A stretch of 7,516 nucleotides of DNA from Candidatus Nanohalarchaeota archaeon (GTDB lineage Archaea; EX4484-52; B79-G9). A program made the position numbers and the translations under genes. The notes beneath the pieces are model-generated. The model did no database searches. It was not told the DNA's origin and saw nothing but the letters and a program-made list of their open reading frames with translations. Positions 1 to 5,289 of this stretch are shown here, in pieces. Positions within the stretch are counted from its first letter, which is position 1, and each line of letters begins with the position of its first letter. The stretch spans positions 1-7,516 of the forward strand of contig QMVA01000066.1 in assembly GCA_003660865.1 (NCBI GenBank). The letters run 5' to 3'.

Positions 1-105
1 CGTGACATGCTCACCGCAAAAAGCATGATATTCGGCATGACCCTGTTTTCAGGACTCGTACTCGTAGCCTTGGGATTATTCGGTCCCTTCATATATGGCA
101 TATAA
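1..105 (+). CDS. C-terminal end of a membrane protein (5' end outside window)
   Basis: The first frame is open from base 1 and stops at TAA (103-105), giving 34 residues. They include a hydrophobic stretch of about 20 residues (SMIFGMTLFSGLVLVALGLF) and end FGPFIYGI, as expected for a last transmembrane helix with a very short tail. The family cannot be named from so little sequence. It lies on the same strand as the nuclease gene that follows, separated by about 120 bases, so the two are probably not tightly coupled. Confidence 0.55.
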   Translation, partial: RDMLTAKSMIFGMTLFSGLVLVALGLFGPFIYGI

Positions 106-228
106 AAAATATGTCGCTTAATAAAAGGTCTGTACTGCTTATTGCTACCGCAGAATGAATGGCCTGTGATGATATTGTAGTGTCGTCACAGAGTACATTA
201 ACTCTTTTGGCCGGGAGCACAAGAAGGA

Positions 229-1266
229 TTGTTAAAATTTATAAGAATGAAAACATCATCTATATTCGTGAGGTTTATGGCAGAAATGTTTAAAAAAAAT
301 GGAAAAATCAAGGAGAATAAACAGGATTTGTATAGCTATAATCAACTGCTTGTAGATATCCGGTCTATACTGGATAGAGGCTTATCAAAGGCATATAAAG
401 CAGTAGATAATCTTAAGGTTCAGACCTACTGGCAGATTGGTGAAAGGGTTGTCCGTGAAGAAATAAATCAAAAACGTGCAGGGTATGGAGAAGAGATTGT
501 TAAAAAATTGTCAGTTGATTTAGATATTCATGAGAGAACCTTGTACCGGGTCGTAAAATTCTATAATATTTACCCGATTTTGACAACAGTGTTGTCAGAA
601 TTAAGCTGGTCGCATTATCTTGTATTGATTGATGTTAAGAATGACCATCACAGAAAGTTCTATGAGGCAAGAACAGTAAAAGAAAGCTGGAGCGTGAGGG
701 AACTAAAAAAGAGAATAACATCCAAGGAATATGAAAAAGCGCGCAAAAAAGGCGAGATAACAATCAGACTGCCCAGGCAATTACCAGGCCCGGAGGATGT
801 TTTTAAGGAAAGCTATAACTGGGACTTTATAACTCTTGATAATCAGCATACTGAAAATGAACTTGAAGATGCTCTGTTAAATAATATACAAAAGACATTG
901 CTTGAATTTGGATGTGGTTTTGCATTCATGGGAAGACAGCAAAAGGTTTTGATAAACAATAACTGGCATAAAATTGATATGCTATTTTATCACATCCAGC
1001 TAAAGTGTCATGTCATTGTTGAACTTAAAGCAAGAGCATTAATCTCAGGAGATATTGAGCAGGTAACAAAATACCTGACATATTTCAGGGAAAGGAAAAT
1101 GCAGCAAGACAGGGACCCCATTGCGCTTGTAATATGCAAAACCCATGACAAAATTGATGTATACTATAGCGCAGGAAAAAACAGGGATGATATCTTTGTT
1201 GCAGAATACAAAGTAAAACTACCTGATGAGGAAGATATCAAAAAAGCACTGGTAAAAGAATCATAA
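229..1266 (+). CDS. YhcG/DUF1016-family PDDEXK nuclease
   Basis: Predicted DNA nuclease of the YhcG (DUF1016) family. The N-terminal DUF1016_N region covers about residues 35-165, with family-typical patches YWQIGERVV (67-75), RAGYGEEIVKKLS (83-95), LYRVVKFYNIYP (105-116) and LSWSHYLVL (125-133). The C-terminal PDDEXK nuclease domain covers about 190-340: D250 in KIDMLFYH and E265-x-K267 in VIVELK match the catalytic D...ExK pattern, followed by QVTKYL and the family-typical PIALVICK and VAEYKVKLP. The length (345 aa) is normal. The start is uncertain: TTG at 229 is the outer limit, and ATG at 247, 277 and 286 are in frame. GTGAGG at 268-273 could serve the last two, and the conserved domain begins only near residue 35. 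The family's biological role is not settled; members occur in bacterial and archaeal accessory regions, sometimes near restriction systems. No methylase or partner is visible here. The coding strand is G-rich relative to C, unlike the genes downstream, which suggests acquisition. Confidence 0.9.
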   Translation: MLKFIRMKTSSIFVRFMAEMFKKNGKIKENKQDLYSYNQLLVDIRSILDRGLSKAYKAVDNLKVQTYWQIGERVVREEINQKRAGYGEEIVKKLSVDLDIHERTLYRVVKFYNIYPILTTVLSELSWSHYLVLIDVKNDHHRKFYEARTVKESWSVRELKKRITSKEYEKARKKGEITIRLPRQLPGPEDVFKESYNWDFITLDNQHTENELEDALLNNIQKTLLEFGCGFAFMGRQQKVLINNNWHKIDMLFYHIQLKCHVIVELKARALISGDIEQVTKYLTYFRERKMQQDRDPIALVICKTHDKIDVYYSAGKNRDDIFVAEYKVKLPDEEDIKKALVKES

Positions 1267-1442
1267 ATAACAATTCCCTTGCTGGTGAGCACATCCATAT
1301 CACAGTATATGCAAGCATGAAAGCAAGACCGCGTAATTGAAATATCAAATGATTACGAAACATCATCATATGTTAATATGTATAATTCAACAACTATAGT
1401 GAAAACATAAAATAAATGAGCAAACATCACTCAAAACAAAAT

Positions 1443-1618
1443 TGCCTTGATCTATCCGGGCGAATCACAGATTCGTTGGATTTTCGAAATGCTCACCCAT
1501 TTCGAATGACTATGATAAAAATCGCAGATTTTTAAGCATATGGCAAGACACTATTTTGAACCGAAGTTCGAAAGCTTGGAACAACAGTTCCATGATACTC
1601 AATTTATTAGTGCCTTGA
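1443..1618. repeat. 8-bp direct repeats flanking the hairpin array
   Basis: TGCCTTGA occurs at 1443-1450 and again at 1611-1618, bracketing the five-hairpin array. This has the form of a target-site duplication around a small non-autonomous element. No terminal inverted repeat lies just inside the two copies, and an 8-base match over this distance can arise by chance. Confidence 0.25.
1461..1592. repeat. Array of five consecutive stem-loops
   Basis: Five inverted repeats follow one another with short spacers. (a) CGAATC-ACA-GATTCG, 1461-1475. (b) TTCGAAATG-CTCACC-CATTTCGAA, 1483-1506, a perfect 9-bp stem. (c) TAAAAATC-GCA-GATTTTTA, 1516-1534, a perfect 8-bp stem. (d) TTTTGAAC-CGAA-GTTCGAAA, 1554-1573, 8 bp with one G-U if transcribed as written. 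(e) TGGAAC-AACA-GTTCCA, 1577-1592. Hairpins a and c share the core AATC(A/G)CAGATT. TTGCC (1442-1446) could pair with GGCAA (1542-1546) to close a branch around hairpins a-c. Stems this regular suggest a structured RNA or a palindromic dispersed element. The active strand is unknown. Confidence 0.6.
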
Positions 1619-1627
1619 CTATACATA
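1619..1627 (+). promoter_or_regulatory. Possible TATA box for the 1667 operon
   Basis: CTATACATA lies about 44 bases before the ATG at 1667. With archaeal TATA-to-start spacing of about 26 bases, transcription would begin near 1649 and give a leader of about 18 bases. A second A/T box, AAATATAAT at 1641-1649, is too close to the ATG to fit. The call is weak. Confidence 0.25.
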
Positions 1628-1666
1628 GTAAACTAAAAACAAATATAATCTGGTTGGTAATTTACC

Positions 1667-2107
1667 ATGAATCCCAAAGCATTCAAAAACGTACAAGAAA
1701 CAATCTTCACCGTCTCAGTCATCCTCATGGTGGCGCTTTCAGTAATAATGACCTACACTTATCTTCAAAGCATACCTATCCCTACAAATTTTGAAAACCA
1801 CATCACAGGAAGCACAGAAGATATATCATCCCGCTTTGCAGAATGTGCTGTAGCATGTTACTATACCCAAAAAAACAAAAAACAAACAAAAGAAGACTGT
1901 TACATACTCCACATCAGAACAAAAGACACACTGACAAAAGAGTCCCTCCTAAACAAAATCCCACAAAGCAGACTACCCCACAATATAATTCAGTTTTCAG
2001 ACAGCAAATCCTGCCTTGCCCGGAAAAATACAGACACAACATTCAAGATAACCTACGACAGCTTCAAAAATAAACTCCTGATAACAAAACTAGATGGTGC
2101 TCTATGA
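1667..2107 (+). CDS. Small membrane-anchored cysteine-containing surface protein (unknown family)
   Basis: Family not recognised. The 146-residue product has a short N-terminal segment, one transmembrane helix at about residues 12-34 (rich in V, I, L, M), and an extracytoplasmic domain with four cysteines (60, 64, 78, 116). The helix is preceded by NVQET, which does not match the class III motif QxSxE. The stretch C64-x13-C78 followed by YILHI resembles C95-x13-C109 followed by YSLKI in the next gene's product, so the two ectodomains may be distant paralogs. The ATG at 1667 is the first in frame and places the hydrophobic helix correctly. The last four bases (ATGA) overlap the start of the next gene, indicating translational coupling. 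A minor pilin-like or pseudopilin-like role is possible from context only. Confidence 0.75.
   Translation: MNPKAFKNVQETIFTVSVILMVALSVIMTYTYLQSIPIPTNFENHITGSTEDISSRFAECAVACYYTQKNKKQTKEDCYILHIRTKDTLTKESLLNKIPQSRLPHNIIQFSDSKSCLARKNTDTTFKITYDSFKNKLLITKLDGAL
2096..2099 (+). promoter_or_regulatory. Ribosome binding site (GGTG) for the overlapping gene at 2104
   Basis: GGTG, complementary to the CACC core of the archaeal anti-Shine-Dalgarno, lies inside the upstream coding region, 4 bases before the ATG at 2104. It supports that start and reinitiation or coupled translation across the ATGA overlap. Confidence 0.45.
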
Positions 2108-2697
2108 GAAAAGGAATATCTCCCCAGAAAATAGCATACCTTATATTTGCCCTGATCGGTGCAATAATAATGCTTGCAATCTACATAAACTTCGCTGCCC
2201 AGTCACAGGGCGGCATTTTCTGCAGCGTATACAGTAACGTATACAGAATACTCCCCCAAGGCGACGATCCACCTCCCCTGCCCCAAGCCTGCATTAAAAG
2301 GCCGGATACATCAATTGATACAACACGCATTATCTCACAGGAAAAGTCCATTGTAGAAGATCACCTTGTAGAATACATCGTGAGCTGCTACCAGAAAAAC
2401 CATGGCTACCGCAATCTTACACTCCCCTGCTACAGCCTAAAAATCGTATCCCTTGCAGGAGAAATATCCGAACTCGACATAACAGACAACATGGAAGCCA
2501 CAGGATTCATCTGCGACACACTTGGAAACTCAAAAATAATAGACTCCCGTGGCCGTACAATAGATTACTCATCTGTATCAAACAAAGTTTGCGGCACATC
2601 AGACCAGATAACCTGGGTAGTCCATCAAAACACAATCAAAAAAGGAGATATTGTTGAAATAAAGTACACAGATCGTAAAATCAAAGTAATCACTTGA
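2104..2697 (+). CDS. Single-pass surface protein with pilin-like N-terminus and six cysteines
   Basis: Unrecognised 197-residue protein. The N-terminus reads K3-G4-I5-S6-P7 and then a hydrophobic helix (about 10-31). This resembles the prepilin-peptidase site of archaeal pilins ([KR]G followed by I/V-S-P), although Q8-K9 interrupts the usual hydrophobic run, so processing is unproven. The ectodomain has cysteines at 40, 63, 95, 109, 137 and 163 and a proline-rich patch (DDPPPLPQ, 54-61) between the first two. The C95-Y...C109-Y-x-L-x-I segment matches the spacing seen in the upstream partner. The C-terminus is beta-like (GDIVEIKY...RKIKVIT). The ATGA overlap with the upstream gene and an internal GGTG indicate one operon. 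The most likely role is an exported structural or assembly component of a surface filament or adhesin; this is inference from position and architecture. Confidence 0.78.
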   Translation: MRKGISPQKIAYLIFALIGAIIMLAIYINFAAQSQGGIFCSVYSNVYRILPQGDDPPPLPQACIKRPDTSIDTTRIISQEKSIVEDHLVEYIVSCYQKNHGYRNLTLPCYSLKIVSLAGEISELDITDNMEATGFICDTLGNSKIIDSRGRTIDYSSVSNKVCGTSDQITWVVHQNTIKKGDIVEIKYTDRKIKVIT

Positions 2698-2723
2698 TAA
2701 TCACAGCCGACAACATGCAAACC

Positions 2724-2731
2724 TTTATATA
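2724..2731 (+). promoter_or_regulatory. Strong archaeal TATA box, near-leaderless promoter
   Basis: TTTATATA is centred about 28 bases before the ATG at 2756. Standard archaeal spacing puts transcription initiation within a few bases of that ATG, so the mRNA should be leaderless or nearly so. The A-containing stretch GCAAACC just upstream could act as the BRE. The third surface gene therefore has its own promoter, separate from the first two. Confidence 0.7.
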
Positions 2732-2755
2732 CAACATAAACCTAAAATATTCACT

Positions 2756-3373
2756 ATGACTTCTATCATAGCAGGAAACAAAAATAAAAGAAAAGGGCAA
2801 ATGTCCCTAGAAATGATAATCGGGCTAATAATCTTGCTTGTGGTAGCAGCAGTTGTCATCAAGATTTTCATGGACAAGATGAGCGGTGATGCCCTGGCCC
2901 CTCCGGAAACACTTGAACTTGAGGCTTTCCGCCAGCACTGTGACGCTTTATGCACAAGATACGTAGACACTAATTTCGCAGGAGCAGAAGCGCTTGCATA
3001 CTGCGAAAAATATTTTGAGATTGACCTCAATAAAAACGGGAAGATTCCCGGCGAGGCAGCAAAACTGGAAGGCTATGGTCTGTGCGAGGACAGAGTCTAC
3101 TGCTTCAACATAAAAGAATGCAACTGGGGCTCAAGCAGCCGCAGCCGTCTGACACCCGAAAAATGCAAAGATCTTATGTGTGATGTCTATACAGAGCGCT
3201 ATCATGACAATGTGACCGCAGCAGAATACATCCAGCATAAGATAGAATTCGGCTCATGTGACTATGACGATGAGGAAATATCATTCGAAGACTCAACTGG
3301 AAATATAAGGTCTCTTGCAGCCTGGCATAGTGACATATATGAACATGTCCACTGCCGCGGAAAGACCGGCTGA
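2756..3373 (+). CDS. Class III signal peptide (pilin-like) protein with ten-cysteine ectodomain
   Basis: Exported pilin-like protein of 205 residues. The leader is Lys/Arg-rich (KNKRKG, 9-14) and is followed by Q15-M-S17-L-E19, an exact match to the archaeal class III motif QxSxE; EppA/PibD-type peptidase would cut between G14 and Q15. A hydrophobic helix follows (20-35). The ectodomain has ten cysteines (62, 66, 83, 110, 116, 122, 137, 142, 168, 200), an EF-hand-like acidic loop (D90-L-N-K-N-G-K-I97) and one N-glycosylation sequon (N152-V-T). The start is supported by the TATA box about 28 bases upstream and by the normal leader length. The ectodomain is duplicated in the gene at 3485 with identical cysteine spacing over nine of ten cysteines. 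It probably forms part of, or decorates, a type IV pilus-like surface structure; the disulfide-rich head could serve adhesion. The ectodomain family is not named here. Confidence 0.88.
   Translation: MTSIIAGNKNKRKGQMSLEMIIGLIILLVVAAVVIKIFMDKMSGDALAPPETLELEAFRQHCDALCTRYVDTNFAGAEALAYCEKYFEIDLNKNGKIPGEAAKLEGYGLCEDRVYCFNIKECNWGSSSRSRLTPEKCKDLMCDVYTERYHDNVTAAEYIQHKIEFGSCDYDDEEISFEDSTGNIRSLAAWHSDIYEHVHCRGKTG
2939..3259 (+). repeat. Tandem duplicated ectodomain, copy 1
   Basis: This 321-base segment encodes Cys62 to Cys168 of the class III signal protein. It aligns without gaps to 3683-4003 in the next gene (also 321 bases). Protein blocks such as EALAYCEKYFEIDL, CEDRVYCFNIKEC and WGSSSRSRLTPEKCKD are identical between copies. 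It indicates a tandem gene duplication limited to the ectodomain. Confidence 0.85.
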
Positions 3374-3405
3374 ACACAATATATTATCCGTTTCAATCAA
3401 ATGTG

Positions 3406-3433
3406 GGAATTCAATTCCTCATACTACTTTTTT
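3406..3433 (+). terminator. Palindrome plus T-tract, possible terminator or operator
   Basis: The odd palindrome GGAATT-C-AATTCC (3406-3418) is followed by T6 at 3428-3433 and a further T/C-rich stretch. Archaeal transcription commonly ends at T-tracts, so this may end the transcript of the gene stopping at 3373. The palindrome could instead be an operator for the next gene; TATTATAG at 3439-3445 is a possible but weak TATA element for it. Confidence 0.35.
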
Positions 3434-3484
3434 CTTCTATTATAGTTAACGCTGATACCAACTGGACAAATAGACAAATACAAC

Positions 3485-4093
3485 GTGAACATTATGGAAA
3501 AAAGCATATTCATGAACAAAAAGGAAAGAACAGAAATCCGCAAATACCAGATAATAACCATAATACTCATGTTGCTAATACTTGCCCCTATTCTCATAAA
3601 AATATTCAAATCCAATCCAAAACTGGATGAAGCAGTAATACCGGAATCAGTTGACATTGACTTCGACAAATACATTACTGATTGCGATGCACTATGCAAA
3701 AGATTTACCGACAGCAAACGCAACCCAAGTGAAGCACTTGCATACTGTGAAAAATACTTTGAAATCGACCTGGACAAAAACGGAAGAACAGCATCTGATG
3801 CATCCATACTAAACAACCATGGTGTCTGTGAAGACCGCGTCTACTGCTTCAACATAAAAGAATGCACATGGGGCTCAAGCAGCCGCAGTCGCCTGACACC
3901 AGAGAAATGCAAAGACATAATGTGTGACATCTACACAGAAAAGTACACTGACAACACAACAGCCGCCAAATACATAGAAAGCAGGATTAAATTCGGTTCA
4001 TGCAACCCGAAAGATAGCGAACTCACACAAGAAGACTCATCCGTATCATGGTGGACAGACACCTACCAAAACGTACACTGCAGAAGCTACTAA
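3485..4093 (+). CDS. Membrane-anchored paralog of the ten-cysteine protein, lacking the class III motif
   Basis: This 202-residue tandem paralog of the preceding protein has cysteines at 67, 71, 88, 115, 121, 127, 142, 147, 173 and 199, with identical spacing through the first nine. The acidic loop D95-L-D-K-N-G is kept, as is one sequon (N157-T-T). Its N-terminus is unrelated: a charged segment (NKKERTEIRK, 11-20), then an uncleaved-looking helix (about 22-40) with no QxSxE, so it is probably a permanent membrane anchor. It may be a regulator, assembly partner or cell-body form of the pilin-like paralog; this is inference. The start is uncertain: GTG at 3485, ATG at 3494 and ATG at 3512 are in frame, and the last still leaves a full helix. 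The TAA stop (4091-4093) overlaps the stop of the convergent isomerase gene. Confidence 0.85.
   Translation: MNIMEKSIFMNKKERTEIRKYQIITIILMLLILAPILIKIFKSNPKLDEAVIPESVDIDFDKYITDCDALCKRFTDSKRNPSEALAYCEKYFEIDLDKNGRTASDASILNNHGVCEDRVYCFNIKECTWGSSSRSRLTPEKCKDIMCDIYTEKYTDNTTAAKYIESRIKFGSCNPKDSELTQEDSSVSWWTDTYQNVHCRSY
3683..4003 (+). repeat. Tandem duplicated ectodomain, copy 2
   Basis: Encodes Cys67 to Cys173 and is gap-free against 2939-3259. The DNA is most alike where 3839-3865 repeats 3095-3121 exactly (27 bases) and 3869-3888 repeats 3125-3144 exactly (20 bases). Other parts, such as the codons after the acidic loop, have diverged clearly. Confidence 0.85.
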
Positions 4094-5205
4094 AACTTAA
4101 CCTTCTCCCTAAGCGCATCAACACTCTCCCTGTTAGAAAGATTATCCATCCTTATCCCACGCGCTAAAAGCCATTCCCTCGTCTTTCCAAGAATCACAAC
4201 ATCCTTCTTCTTCATCTCAGAAACACTGCCGGCGCCGCAAAGAAACATACACGACCTCATCTCATCAATAATTCTCGAAAGAACAGAAACGACTTCCTTA
4301 TGCGACCTGGTCGCAGCCTTAAGCACCGGCAAAGCCACACCAGCATAATCCGCACCCAGCGCAATAGCTTTTGCAGCATCAACACCGTCCCTCACACCAC
4401 CAGATGCAATAATCCCTGTATTCACAGCCTGCCTGCACTCAACCAAAGAACAGACCGTAGGAATACCCCAGTTCTTAAACAACAACCCCTGCCCCTTCTT
4501 ATCGCGATAATGCTCAACCATACTAAACGACGTGCCGCCAAGCCCCCCGACATCAATCATACTCGCCCCTGCCCTCGAAATCATAATAGCAGTCTCCCGG
4601 CAAATCCCTGCACCAGTCTCCTTCACAACCACCGGAACCCCGAGATTCTGGCAAAAATACTTCAGCCGCTCAAAAGAGCCCTTCCAGTTGACATTACCCT
4701 CCGGCTGCACCGTCTCCTGAACTGCATTCAGATGAATTGCAACACCATCTGCCCCAATTTCCTTGCACGAATCCTTAATCTGCCTGATATCATACTCATC
4801 AATCAACTGCACAAGCCCGATATTAGATAATATGGGTATCGTAGGCGCAACATCCCGCACCTTATAAGTATCCCACAATGCATCATCAACCAGCGCAGCC
4901 CTCACAGACCCTACCCCGAACCCAACACCGACTTCCTCGCACGCCCGGGCAAGATTCTTATTAATCTTCTCTGCAATCTTGGCCCCGCCAGTAATCGCCT
5001 CAACAATCAGAGGCGCACTCATCTTCTTGCCAAGAAACTCACACGACAAATCAATCTCATCCCTATCCAAATCAACAATCGCATGATGTACAAGACACAC
5101 ATCATCAAACCCTGAAGACACATCAGACTCAACATCTTCCAGAAGACACACCTTAATGTGGCTCTCCTTTCTCAACTCAACATCACTCTTCTTAACTGCT
5201 GCCAT
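4090..5205 (-). CDS. fni: Type II isopentenyl-diphosphate delta-isomerase
   Basis: FMN-dependent enzyme that interconverts isopentenyl and dimethylallyl diphosphate, supplying both building blocks for archaeal ether-lipid isoprenoids in the cytoplasm. The 371 residues cover the full TIM-barrel family length. Visible motifs: R12-K-x-x-H16, substrate/flavin-binding APLIVEAITGG (64-74), GVGS (97-100), H158-L-N160-x-x-Q163-E164 (Q163 is the proposed catalytic residue and E164 the Mg2+ ligand), VKETG (194-198), the phosphate-binding GGLGGTS region (220-226), and SGGVRDGVDAAKAIALGAD (268-286). All expected elements are present, so it should be active. The ATG at 5205 places RKESHI at the usual distance. 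TATAAATAA upstream gives a leader of about 40 bases; the Shine-Dalgarno match is poor. Its stop overlaps that of the convergent surface-protein gene by a few bases, leaving no room for a separate terminator. Confidence 0.96.
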   Translation of the reverse strand: MAAVKKSDVELRKESHIKVCLLEDVESDVSSGFDDVCLVHHAIVDLDRDEIDLSCEFLGKKMSAPLIVEAITGGAKIAEKINKNLARACEEVGVGFGVGSVRAALVDDALWDTYKVRDVAPTIPILSNIGLVQLIDEYDIRQIKDSCKEIGADGVAIHLNAVQETVQPEGNVNWKGSFERLKYFCQNLGVPVVVKETGAGICRETAIMISRAGASMIDVGGLGGTSFSMVEHYRDKKGQGLLFKNWGIPTVCSLVECRQAVNTGIIASGGVRDGVDAAKAIALGADYAGVALPVLKAATRSHKEVVSVLSRIIDEMRSCMFLCGAGSVSEMKKKDVVILGKTREWLLARGIRMDNLSNRESVDALREKVKF

Positions 5206-5266
5206 AAAATACCACTTCTATCATGAAACTTTGCAAAAAACATCTAAACAACAGTTTACCTGCAAA

Positions 5267-5275
5267 TTATTTATA
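5267..5275 (-). promoter_or_regulatory. TATA box for the isomerase gene
   Basis: On the minus strand the sequence reads AAAG-TATAAATAA-TTT, centred about 66 bases before the ATG at 5205. Initiation about 26 bases downstream would fall near 5246. The box lies in the 84-base gap after the HypE-like gene, so the isomerase has its own promoter. Confidence 0.55.
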
Positions 5276-5289
5276 CTTTCTGTGCAACA

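Larger units (their letters stand above)
1267..1666. other. 400-base intergenic region rich in inverted repeats
   Basis: No convincing gene lies here; the only open frame starts at 1540 and runs out of frame into the next gene. The stretch contains inverted repeats along most of its length. CGTAAT (1332-1337) pairs with ATTACG (1352-1357). CATAT/ATATG (1367-1380) has a 4-base loop. A compact five-hairpin array occupies 1461-1592. The odd-length palindrome TGGTAATTTACCA (1655-1667) abuts the start codon of the gene at 1667. An AT-rich part (1381-1440) separates the first pair from the array. It could be a structured RNA, a dispersed repeat element, or a regulatory leader. Confidence 0.6.

Noticed and set aside
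165..190. GTGATGA matching a C box of C/D RNA, within the inverted repeat TGTGATGA-N10-TCGTCACA
   Set aside because: No D box (CTGA) or C'/D' pair follows within a normal distance, so a C/D guide RNA is not supported. The inverted repeat itself is short and includes one G-U pair.
1540..1794. Open frame starting MARHYFEPKF
   Set aside because: It begins inside the hairpin array, has no ribosome binding site, and its second half overlaps the better-supported gene at 1667 in another frame. The residues resemble no family I know.
3403..3630. Frame starting MGIQFLILLFSS that looks like a signal peptide
   Set aside because: It uses a GTG start, overlaps the strong paralog gene by about 145 bases out of frame, and after the hydrophobic run becomes low-complexity shadow sequence.
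4300..4830. Long plus-strand frame opposite the isomerase gene
   Set aside because: It is antisense to an intact, fully recognisable enzyme; the product is His/Asn/Arg/Pro-rich, as expected of a shadow frame.
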